The notes below the pieces were generated by a model that was not told the origin of the DNA, did not search any database, and worked only from the letters and a program-made list of their open reading frames with translations. The translations under genes were made by a program, and so were the position numbers. Of a stretch of DNA of 17,385 nt, positions 1 to 6,230 are shown in pieces. The DNA comes from CALCKU01 sp964607445. Its GTDB lineage: Bacteria; Pseudomonadota; Alphaproteobacteria; Caulobacterales; Maricaulaceae. Where the stretch lies: NCBI GenBank assembly GCA_964607445.1, contig CAZSKN010000046.1, positions 1 through 17,385 on the forward strand, given 5' to 3'. Within the stretch, counting starts at the first letter, position 1. Each line of letters starts with the position of its first letter.

Positions 1-46
1 TTTTTTAATATTTAATCCACGCGTTTTAAACGTCGCTTATTCTTGC

Positions 47-481
47 GTGATGGAGTATTTACCACAATTAGTATCTTTGGGGCGGGCTTGCCAACTCTGG
101 CAAACGGCACAGTGGCCGCATTTTTTTCCTGAGGAATTTGCCTGTAGGCATTGCGGGGAAAGTTATGTTTGGGATGAGTTTTTAACGCGCTTGTCTGAAG
201 CCCGTCAAAAAACAGCTTACCCATTTCAAATATTATCAGGGCATAGATGTGCCTTACACAATGCCCGCGTTGGCGGCGCTCCATTATCGCAGCATTTAAA
301 GTTAGCGACAGATATTTCCTTACACGGACATAGTCGCTCAAAAATTTTAAAGGCCTGCCAGCAAGCCGGATTTACAGGATTCGGGTTTTACCAAACTTTT
401 TTACATGTCGACCTTGGCCGCAAACGCTATTGGTTTGGCTCTCAACATGCGAGGACACAATGGCAGAGATTTTTGGATTAG
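47..481 (+). CDS. M15-family peptidoglycan endopeptidase (GTA/phage-type endolysin)
   Basis: Predicted zinc peptidase of the M15 (D-Ala-D-Ala carboxypeptidase-like, Peptidase_M15_3) group, likely cutting peptidoglycan peptides. About 144 aa, no signal peptide. Visible landmarks are an N-terminal FACRHCG segment, SGHRC, VGGAPLSQH with a downstream ATDI (first Zn-binding His and Asp), and FLHVDLG near the C-terminus (third ligand and catalytic region). The next gene overlaps its end by 22 bp and encodes a GTA-type holin, so the pair reads as a lysis cassette. The start is uncertain. GTG at 47 is followed at once by ATG at 50, neither has a clear Shine-Dalgarno sequence, and the frame stays open to the left edge of the window, so the true N-terminus could lie outside. 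The His-to-Asp spacing is one residue shorter than the usual H-x6-D arrangement (see findings). Family assignment is firm; the GTA role is inferred from the neighbour. Confidence 0.82.
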   Translation: MMEYLPQLVSLGRACQLWQTAQWPHFFPEEFACRHCGESYVWDEFLTRLSEARQKTAYPFQILSGHRCALHNARVGGAPLSQHLKLATDISLHGHSRSKILKACQQAGFTGFGFYQTFLHVDLGRKRYWFGSQHARTQWQRFLD

Positions 482-927
482 GATTGGACGCTGCGGCGGG
501 TGGGGTGTTTGGAATTGTCGGTACCGCTTTGGGACGGATTTCCAATTATTTCGAGCGTAAACAGGATTATAAACAGGCACAAGCGCGGTGGAGTCATGAG
601 TATAAATTACACGAGTTGCAAATGCAGATGCGCTCACAAGAGGCTGAATTGGAACTAGCTATTGCCGCCCAGCACGGGTCGTGGCAGGGCTTGTCTGCGT
701 CTATTGAAGCTGACGCCAGAACGGGTGTTGCAAGTCAATGGGTGATAAATATTCTGCGGCTTGTCCGGCCTATTTTAACCTTATTGCTTTGGTTTATTAC
801 GGCCTGGATATTTTTTGTTACCCAGGAAAGCTCTATTGTTGAAGCGGCCGTCTTTGCGGCAACCGCAGCCACATTGTGGTGGTTTGGAGATCGTGCACCT
901 AAACCTAAAACGATTTCCGCGAGGTAA
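460..927 (+). CDS. GTA-type holin with three membrane segments
   Basis: Resembles the family named 'holin of 3TMs, for gene-transfer release'. Such holins permeabilise the inner membrane so that the endolysin reaches the wall. From the ATG at 460 the product is 155 aa. It has a small hydrophobic segment at about residues 8-25, a charged, probably coiled-coil stretch at about 30-75 (YFERKQDYKQAQARW), then hydrophobic segments at about 96-120 and 126-143 ending WWFGDRAPKPK. I chose ATG 460 because it gives the family-like MAEIFGLGLDAAAG start. A GTG at 430 would add ten residues inside the upstream gene. It overlaps the M15 gene by 22 bp in another frame, suggesting translational coupling. No other GTA structural gene is visible. 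In Rhodobacter capsulatus the GTA lysis genes also lie away from the main cluster, so this isolation is not unusual. Confidence 0.8.
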   Translation: MAEIFGLGLDAAAGGVFGIVGTALGRISNYFERKQDYKQAQARWSHEYKLHELQMQMRSQEAELELAIAAQHGSWQGLSASIEADARTGVASQWVINILRLVRPILTLLLWFITAWIFFVTQESSIVEAAVFAATAATLWWFGDRAPKPKTISAR

Positions 928-1032
928 ACGTATCGGGCAATATTGATAAATAGACTCTGCGCCAGCCGCTCTCACAGAATAACGAGGGCTATCAGGCTAG
1001 AGGAGATGATGATAAATTATAACGGAGGCATA

Positions 1033-1058
1033 GCGTAACGGGCTCAAAATCGTTACGC
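1033..1058. repeat. Perfect 8-bp inverted repeat (stem-loop)
   Basis: GCGTAACG at 1033-1040 pairs exactly with CGTTACGC at 1051-1058 across a 10-nt loop. No T-tract follows, so it is not a canonical intrinsic terminator. It could be a protein-binding site or a weak transcript end for the lysis cassette. Confidence 0.5.
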
Positions 1059-1085
1059 CAGCTTTGGTTCATCCCAGCTTTGGTT
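1058..1085 (+). repeat. Two copies of a 12-bp direct repeat
   Basis: CCAGCTTTGGTT occurs at 1058-1069 and again at 1074-1085, a 16-bp period. The first copy begins on the last base of the hairpin's right arm. The cause could be local slippage or a pair of protein sites; nothing in the sequence decides between them. Confidence 0.5.
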
Positions 1086-1190
1086 GAAAATATTACCTAG
1101 GCTCAAGGGTGAAAATATCAGTAAAATTATAAAATTATTTGTGTGACCACTGATCTCGGAAATAGGCGAGTGAGGCTAATATTAAAAAAT

Positions 1191-1206
1191 ATGCAACAAG
1201 TTGCAT
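1191..1206. promoter_or_regulatory. Candidate operator: 16-bp palindrome ATGCAAC-AA-GTTGCAT
   Basis: Two perfect 7-bp arms (1191-1197 and 1200-1206) separated by 2 bp, sitting 40 bp upstream of the first operon gene's ATG at 1246. The size, symmetry and position fit a dimeric repressor site (TetR or GntR type) controlling the catabolic operon. No regulator gene is present in the window, so the ligand and protein are unknown. Confidence 0.45.
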
Positions 1207-1245
1207 AAAAGCTTGCCGCTTGAGTAGAGATTGTTATGTTGGGTC

Positions 1246-2022
1246 ATGTTTAAGACAAAAAGTGTAGCCGTCACGGGAGCGGCAGGTGGAATTGGTTTGG
1301 CGATAGCTGAAATGTTCCTTGAGCAAGGCGCGAAGGTTGCAATTAGCGATCTTAAGGCGCCTATGGATGTGGCAAAAAAGATTGGAGCGTCGGCATTTGC
1401 TTGCGACGTTTCGGATGAAGCGGCTATACAGGCGTTTATAGCCGATGCTGAAGCCGTCAATGGCCCCATTGATGTATTTGTATCAAATGCCGGTGTAGGT
1501 TTTGGCGATCCCAAACATGCGGCGGACGCCACAAATAAGCAATGGGAACTCAGTTGGCAGATTAATGTCATGTCCAGCGTATATGCGGCACGGGCTTTAT
1601 TGCCTCATTGGATGGAGCGTAAGTCCGGACGCTTTATAATAACCGCCTCTGCAGCGGGTCTGCTCAATCAAATCGGCAGCGCTTCATATTCTGCGACCAA
1701 ACATGCCGCTGTGGGCTTTGCCGAGGGCTTGGCTATTGAGCATAAAAGTGATGGTATTTCCGTGCATTGTATCTGTCCGCAATATGTCCGTACGAATATG
1801 ACAAAAGGGCAGAAATTTGCAGAAGAAAGTAAAGACGGGTTTATTGAACCATCTGACGTCGCGAATGCATTGAAGCTGGCGATTGAAAAAGACGAATTCT
1901 TGGTGCTATCCCACCCCATCGTTAAAGATTATTTCTATCGGAAAGCCGCGGATTATCAGGCCTATATTACAGGAATGGCGTATTTGAAAAGTAAAACACC
2001 CAAAGAAGATTTACCGTTATAG
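1246..2022 (+). CDS. Short-chain dehydrogenase/reductase (SDR), first operon gene
   Basis: Classical SDR, 258 aa from ATG 1246, predicted NAD(P)-dependent oxidoreductase acting on a hydroxy or keto group; the substrate is unknown. The N-terminal Rossmann motif is TGAAGGIG at about residues 10-17. An Asp follows beta-2 (ISDLKAP), hinting at NAD rather than NADP. Further landmarks are CDVSDE, the structural SNAG, catalytic Ser135 (ITASAAG), and Tyr148 and Lys152 (YSATK). Length is normal for the family. A TTG at 1231 would add five residues, but ATG 1246 fits the usual short lead-in to the glycine motif; neither has a strong ribosome binding site. It is followed after 21 bp by a second SDR, and the two are clearly different paralogues. 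It is probably the promoter-proximal gene of the ACAD operon, downstream of the palindrome at 1191-1206. Confidence 0.85.
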   Translation: MFKTKSVAVTGAAGGIGLAIAEMFLEQGAKVAISDLKAPMDVAKKIGASAFACDVSDEAAIQAFIADAEAVNGPIDVFVSNAGVGFGDPKHAADATNKQWELSWQINVMSSVYAARALLPHWMERKSGRFIITASAAGLLNQIGSASYSATKHAAVGFAEGLAIEHKSDGISVHCICPQYVRTNMTKGQKFAEESKDGFIEPSDVANALKLAIEKDEFLVLSHPIVKDYFYRKAADYQAYITGMAYLKSKTPKEDLPL

Positions 2023-2043
2023 GGATATATTAGGAGAAATAGA

Positions 2044-2802
2044 ATGGCACGTTTTGATTTAACCGGAAGAGTTGCGCTTGTTGCGGGCGCTAGCCGAGGG
2101 ATTGGTGAAGCTATTGCCCATGGTTTAGCAGAGCATGGGGCAATAGTCATTTGTACGAGTCGTAAATTGGAGGCTTGTGAAAAAGTGGCTGATGATATTC
2201 GCGCTAAAGGACTTAAAGCGGAGGCTATGACATTACATTTGGCGGAGTTATCGGACCATGATGTGGTTATTGCAGACATTGAGAAAAAGCATGGCCGTCT
2301 GGATATCCTAATTAATAATGGGGCGACAAACCCTTATTTTGGACCCGCGCATAAAACGCCGGAGACGGCTTATGACAAGACCATGGATGTTAATCTCAAA
2401 GGGCCGTTTTATTTGACGTCCAAAGCTATGCCATTGTTAAGACAAGACGGTGGAGGTGCCGTTGTCAATGTCGCCTCTGTTGATGGTATTCAGCCCGGCG
2501 AAATGCGTGTGGTTTACGGCATGACTAAAGCGGCCATGATTAATATGACAAAAGGTATGGCCAAAGAGTATAGTCATAAGGGGGTTCGGGTGAATGCGTT
2601 ATTGCCCGGATTTACCGATACTAAGCTGGCAGCCGGTCTTAAGAAAGTGCCGGGAATTGATCAGTTTATTCAACAAAACCTTGCCATTAAACGTATGGCG
2701 CAGCCAGAAGAAATGGTTGGAGCTGTCTTGTTTATGGTCTCTGACGAAGCGAGTTACTTCACCGGTCAGGGCATGGTTGTTGACGGCGGGTCCATCATTT
2801 AA
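2044..2802 (+). CDS. Short-chain dehydrogenase/reductase (SDR), second operon gene
   Basis: Classical SDR of 252 aa, related to FabG/DHRS4-like reductases. It has AGASRGIG at about residues 15-22, followed by TSRK after beta-2 (a basic residue suggesting NADP preference), INNGATNPYFGP, NVAS with Ser145, and YGMTK with Tyr158 and Lys162. The C-terminal tail FTGQGMVVDGGSII is typical of the family. The usual NNAG/NNAA turn reads NNGA here, a small deviation. A good Shine-Dalgarno sequence (AGGAGA) precedes ATG 2044. The stop overlaps the ATG of the phosphotransferase (TAATG at 2800-2804), so translation is likely coupled. It probably oxidises or reduces a beta- or gamma-hydroxyacyl intermediate; the substrate cannot be read from the sequence. 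Confidence 0.87.
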   Translation: MARFDLTGRVALVAGASRGIGEAIAHGLAEHGAIVICTSRKLEACEKVADDIRAKGLKAEAMTLHLAELSDHDVVIADIEKKHGRLDILINNGATNPYFGPAHKTPETAYDKTMDVNLKGPFYLTSKAMPLLRQDGGGAVVNVASVDGIQPGEMRVVYGMTKAAMINMTKGMAKEYSHKGVRVNALLPGFTDTKLAAGLKKVPGIDQFIQQNLAIKRMAQPEEMVGAVLFMVSDEASYFTGQGMVVDGGSII

Positions 2803-3866
2803 TGTCTTCGGAAAACCCGACAGTCGATGTTCGTAAGGGCGAGGAATTAGATGCGGGAGCTGTGGATGCGGCGTTAAAATCTGTTCTGCCTGATCTAAAA
2901 GGTAAGCCGCGTGTCGCGCAATATTCCAGCGGGGCGTCAAATTTGACATATGCGCTGGATTATCCCGAGCGGCGTTTGGTATTACGTCGACCGCCATTTG
3001 GTACCAAGCCGAAATCGGGCCATGATATGCACCGCGAATATAGGGTTATGACAGCGCTTAAAGGTAAAATTCCTGTCCCTGAAACCCTTTTTTACACGGA
3101 CGATAAAGATATCATTGGCGCCGAATTTTATGTAATGGAGCGTATAGAAGGCCATCTTATTCATCAATTCATTCCCAAAGATTGGAATTGGAGCTCTAAA
3201 GAAGGGGCTAAACTTTGTGAGAACTTTTTTCAAACGCTCGTGGATTTACACCAGATAGATTACGAAGCCGTAGGTCTTATGAATTTTGGGAAGCCCGAGG
3301 GATATATCGAGCGACAATTTACCGGTTGGAACCGTCGATTTGAAAATGCATGGACGGATGATGTTGATAAATTTGAAGATGTCAGAAAATGGTTATTGGA
3401 TAATATGCCAAAAGCAGAAATGGGGGCGGGTATTCTTCATGGCGATTACCGCATTGATAATTGTATTTTAAACCTTGAAAACCCGACGCAAATTGATGCT
3501 ATTTTAGATTGGGAAATTTCGGCGCTCGGGGATCCGATGATGGATTTAGGAAACACACTTTCGTATTGGATAGATGATGATGATCCTGAGTTTATGAATC
3601 TGATGGTGCGACAGCCGTCAAAAGCGCAGGGCATGATGCGCCGTAAAGATATTCTGGAGTTTTACGGTGATCGTACTGGAGCGGATATTTCTAATTTTCA
3701 AGTTTATTATGTGTACGGTATTTGGCGTCTGGCGGTTATTATACAACAAATTTATTATCGTTATTATCATGGGCAAACCGATAATCCGAAATTTAAATCT
3801 TATGGCCAGATGACGAGTGCATTGGGCGAATTAGCGCGCATGAAAATTAAAACGGGCACGCTCTAA
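2802..3866 (+). CDS. APH-like phosphotransferase of the ACAD10/11 N-domain type
   Basis: 354 aa, kinase-fold phosphotransferase of the aminoglycoside-phosphotransferase/choline-kinase superfamily, in the subgroup found beside or fused to acyl-CoA dehydrogenases. Motifs: SSGASNLTY nucleotide-binding loop at about 42-50, VLRRPP (an Arg-rich replacement for the usual ATP-binding Lys strand), HREYRVM, the catalytic loop HGDYRIDN at 213-220 (base Asp215), and the metal-binding LDWEISALGDP around Asp236. In human ACAD10/ACAD11 the matching N-terminal domain phosphorylates 4-hydroxyacyl-CoA, and in Pseudomonas putida the LvaA kinase does this for 4-hydroxyvaleryl-CoA. The same chemistry is inferred here, since it overlaps the SDR gene by 1 bp and sits in an operon with an ACAD11-like dehydrogenase. 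An antibiotic-modifying role is unlikely given this context. Confidence 0.85.
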   Translation: MSSENPTVDVRKGEELDAGAVDAALKSVLPDLKGKPRVAQYSSGASNLTYALDYPERRLVLRRPPFGTKPKSGHDMHREYRVMTALKGKIPVPETLFYTDDKDIIGAEFYVMERIEGHLIHQFIPKDWNWSSKEGAKLCENFFQTLVDLHQIDYEAVGLMNFGKPEGYIERQFTGWNRRFENAWTDDVDKFEDVRKWLLDNMPKAEMGAGILHGDYRIDNCILNLENPTQIDAILDWEISALGDPMMDLGNTLSYWIDDDDPEFMNLMVRQPSKAQGMMRRKDILEFYGDRTGADISNFQVYYVYGIWRLAVIIQQIYYRYYHGQTDNPKFKSYGQMTSALGELARMKIKTGTL

Positions 3867-3912
3867 GCGCCCATATTTCAAACGGCTGATACCCATATAA
3901 AAGGACTGATAT

Positions 3913-5091
3913 ATGAGCGATCTAGAGTTATTTGCGAAAGAGACCCGGATATGGTTGGAAGAAAACTGTCCACCGGAAATGCGCGAGCCGGTTTCGGGTG
4001 ATAAAGACCTATGTTGGGGGGGACGTAATTTTGTCTTCCAGAGTCAAGCGCAAAAACTTTGGTTAGAGCGTATGTCCGAACGTGGCTGGACGGCCCCGAT
4101 GTGGCCAAAGGCATATGGCGGGGGCGGTTTGTCTAAAGGTGAAGCTAAAATTTTAGCTCAAGAAATGCATCGGATTCAAGCACGCTCGCCGCTCTCTAGT
4201 TTCGGCATTTGGATGTTAGGCCCAGCATTATTGAAATTTGGGACAGAAGCCCAAAAGACCGAATTTCTACCTCCAATAATCCGAGGCGAAATACGTTGGT
4301 GCCAAGGATATTCGGAGCCGGGAGCCGGGTCTGACCTTGCGGCCCTAGCGACGAAATGTGAAGATAAAGGCGATCATTTTCTGGTAAATGGGCAAAAGGT
4401 ATGGACGTCTTATGCTGATAAGGCGGACTGGATTTTCTGCCTTGTGCGAACTGATTTTGAAGCTAAAAAACATAACGGTATCAGCTTTGTTCTGTTCGAT
4501 ATGGAAACGCCCGGTGTCGAGGCGCGGCCGATTAAACTCATTTCCGGAAAGTCACCTTTTTGTGAAACGTTTTTTGAAGATGTTAAAGTCAAAAAAGAGA
4601 ACCTTGTCGGTGAGCTTAATAAAGGGTGGACGATAGCCAAATATCTTTTGACGCACGAAAGAGAAATGATTGGCGGTCAAAGTGAAGGTTTGACGCGCCC
4701 GCTTTATGAAGTGGCGGCGGGGATGCTGGGGCTAGAGGATGGAAAATTACCCGAACCTATGTTGAGGGCTAAAATTTCGGAAATCGAAATCGACGCGTGG
4801 GCCTTTAATCAAACGATCGCGCGTAAACTTGGCGAAGCGAAAGCGGGTGCGAGTTTGGGTGCTGACTCGTCGATGCTGAAATATTACGGTACTGAATTAA
4901 AAAAACGTCGATTTGAATTAATGATGGATGCCGCAGGTCATGAAGGCTTGGAATGGGAAGGCGAGCGATCCAATGATGGGCAATTGGCAAGCTCTTGGCT
5001 GCGTACAAAAGGGAATTCAATTGAAGGCGGAACTTCTGAGGTGCAATTGAATATTATTTCAAAACATATTTTGCAATTACCGGGAGCCTAA
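3913..5091 (+). CDS. Acyl-CoA dehydrogenase, catalytic-Glu-bearing subunit
   Basis: 392 aa FAD-dependent acyl-CoA dehydrogenase (alpha,beta-desaturation of an acyl-CoA). Landmarks: GYSEPGAGSDLA at about 132-143 (FAD/substrate loop), NGQKVWTSYADKADW, and the C-terminal SIEGGTSEVQ in which Glu371 aligns with the catalytic base. The middle helical domain lacks the usual R-x-x-F-G-x-x-I-x-x-F-Q segment that helps bind FAD across the dimer. It is replaced by an unrelated stretch (LGLEDGKLPEPML region). This fits one half of a heteromeric enzyme completed by the next gene, as in the mycobacterial ChsE1-ChsE2 and ChsE4-ChsE5 pairs. ATG 3913 has a good ribosome binding site, AAGGA at 3901-3905. It follows a 46-bp gap and precedes its partner with a 1-bp gap. 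Confidence 0.87.
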   Translation: MSDLELFAKETRIWLEENCPPEMREPVSGDKDLCWGGRNFVFQSQAQKLWLERMSERGWTAPMWPKAYGGGGLSKGEAKILAQEMHRIQARSPLSSFGIWMLGPALLKFGTEAQKTEFLPPIIRGEIRWCQGYSEPGAGSDLAALATKCEDKGDHFLVNGQKVWTSYADKADWIFCLVRTDFEAKKHNGISFVLFDMETPGVEARPIKLISGKSPFCETFFEDVKVKKENLVGELNKGWTIAKYLLTHEREMIGGQSEGLTRPLYEVAAGMLGLEDGKLPEPMLRAKISEIEIDAWAFNQTIARKLGEAKAGASLGADSSMLKYYGTELKKRRFELMMDAAGHEGLEWEGERSNDGQLASSWLRTKGNSIEGGTSEVQLNIISKHILQLPGA

Positions 5092-5092
5092 T

Positions 5093-6217
5093 GTGGGGTT
5101 AGTATTAAACGAAGACGAAAAACTTTTGCAAGAAAGTGCAGAGGGTTTTTTCATCGATAAATCTCCTGTTAAAAACTTGCGGGCATTGCGCGATAATCGT
5201 GATGAAACGGGCTTTGATAAGGGGTTATGGCAAGAAATGGCGGATATGGGTTTTACCGGTGTTTTGATCGACGAAGACCATGGCGGCGTGGATATGGGGT
5301 TTATGGCCGCGGGGTTAATTGCTGAACATATGGGGCGTAATCTTGCGGCTTCGCCTTTTATTTCAACGTCGGTTTTGGCTGTAACTGCGCTCAATACAGC
5401 CGGGTCTCGTGAACAAAAGCAGGCCTGGTTGCCCGAAATAGCCTCAGGTAAAGCCTTAATCGCATTGGCGGTTGACGAAGGCCGGAAACATGCGCCCGGT
5501 AAAATCGAAATGACGGCTGAACGCTCAGGTAACGGATTTAAGCTTAACGGCTCGAAAGCCATGGTCATAGATGGTCATGTTGCAGATAGGCTGATCGTTG
5601 CTGCGAAAACATCTGAGAATAAGCTGACATTATTTTTATTGGATCCCAAAACAAAGGGTGTTGATATTGAACGGACAATTATGATCGACAGTCGCAATGC
5701 TGCGCGGGTCGAGTTTAAAGATGTCAATGTTACCGCTGACGCTGTGTTAGGGGAGGTTGACGGTGGCAATGATGTGCTTAAGAGCATTTTAACCGCAGGT
5801 CGTGCAGTAATTTCGGCAGAGCTGTACGGGGTCAGTGATGCCGCTTTTAAAATAACAACGGATTATATACGTGAGCGCAAACAATTCGGTACTGAAATCG
5901 GTAGATTTCAAGCGCTTCAACATAGATCATCACATCTCTACACTGAATTAGAAATTGCCAAATCTGCGGTTCTAGCCTCTTTGACAGCGTTGGATGCGGG
6001 CGATGTGAATGCTGAAAAATATGTGAAAATGACCAAAGCCAAGGTTGGGCAAGTGGCGAAATTGGCCGGATTGGAAGGCGTGCAAATGCACGGCGGTGTT
6101 GGGATGACAGATGAGTATGATATAGGATTATATCTTAAACGTATTCGTGTGGCGCAAGAATTGTTCGGAGATACTCACTTTCATATGGAAGAAATCGCCC
6201 GAGCATCGGGGTTTTAA
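5093..6217 (+). CDS. Acyl-CoA dehydrogenase-like partner subunit lacking the catalytic Glu
   Basis: 374 aa acyl-CoA dehydrogenase fold. It keeps the FAD-interacting motif beginning at Arg262 (RKQFGTEIGRFQALQH) and the HGGVGMTDEYDI segment. The loop that should read xEGGTSE instead reads LFGDTHFH (residues 357-364), so Phe358 stands where Glu is expected by eye alignment. Glu356 lies two residues earlier and could conceivably substitute. The SEPGAGSD loop is also missing: the equivalent stretch reads ALAVDEGRKHAPG. This makes it a likely non-catalytic or FAD-contributing subunit paired with the gene at 3913. It starts with GTG at 5093, 1 bp after the upstream stop, with GGGAG at 5082-5086 as ribosome binding site; the nearby ATG at 5091 is out of frame and stops at once. 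Tight spacing suggests coupled, equimolar synthesis. Confidence 0.86.
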   Translation: MGLVLNEDEKLLQESAEGFFIDKSPVKNLRALRDNRDETGFDKGLWQEMADMGFTGVLIDEDHGGVDMGFMAAGLIAEHMGRNLAASPFISTSVLAVTALNTAGSREQKQAWLPEIASGKALIALAVDEGRKHAPGKIEMTAERSGNGFKLNGSKAMVIDGHVADRLIVAAKTSENKLTLFLLDPKTKGVDIERTIMIDSRNAARVEFKDVNVTADAVLGEVDGGNDVLKSILTAGRAVISAELYGVSDAAFKITTDYIRERKQFGTEIGRFQALQHRSSHLYTELEIAKSAVLASLTALDAGDVNAEKYVKMTKAKVGQVAKLAGLEGVQMHGGVGMTDEYDIGLYLKRIRVAQELFGDTHFHMEEIARASGF

Positions 6218-6230
6218 AGGAAACGGTGTT

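Larger units (their letters stand above)
928..1245. other. Intergenic region upstream of the ACAD operon
   Basis: About 318 bp without a supportable gene. It holds an 8-bp inverted repeat (1033-1040/1051-1058), a 12-bp direct repeat (1058-1069 and 1074-1085) that begins on the last base of the right stem arm, an AT-rich stretch around 1110-1140, and a 16-bp palindrome at 1191-1206. The promoter of the downstream operon must lie here unless transcription reads through from the holin. I do not see a convincing -35/-10 pair. Confidence 0.6.

Noticed and set aside
1006..1038. Ten-codon frame (MMINYNGGIA) preceded by AGGAG, ending in the left arm of the hairpin at 1033: a possible leader peptide.
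   Set aside because: Too short, the ribosome binding site is too close to the first ATG, and there is no regulatory codon run. Chance cannot be excluded.
2802..3866. Aminoglycoside resistance phosphotransferase.
   Set aside because: The VLRRPP strand and the ACAD/SDR operon place it with the ACAD10/11-associated phosphotransferases, not with drug-modifying enzymes.
6147..6230. Upstream extension of the third ACAD to an earlier ATG.
   Set aside because: It lies in the end of the preceding ACAD gene, while ATG 6231 has a proper ribosome binding site and gives a family-like N-terminus.
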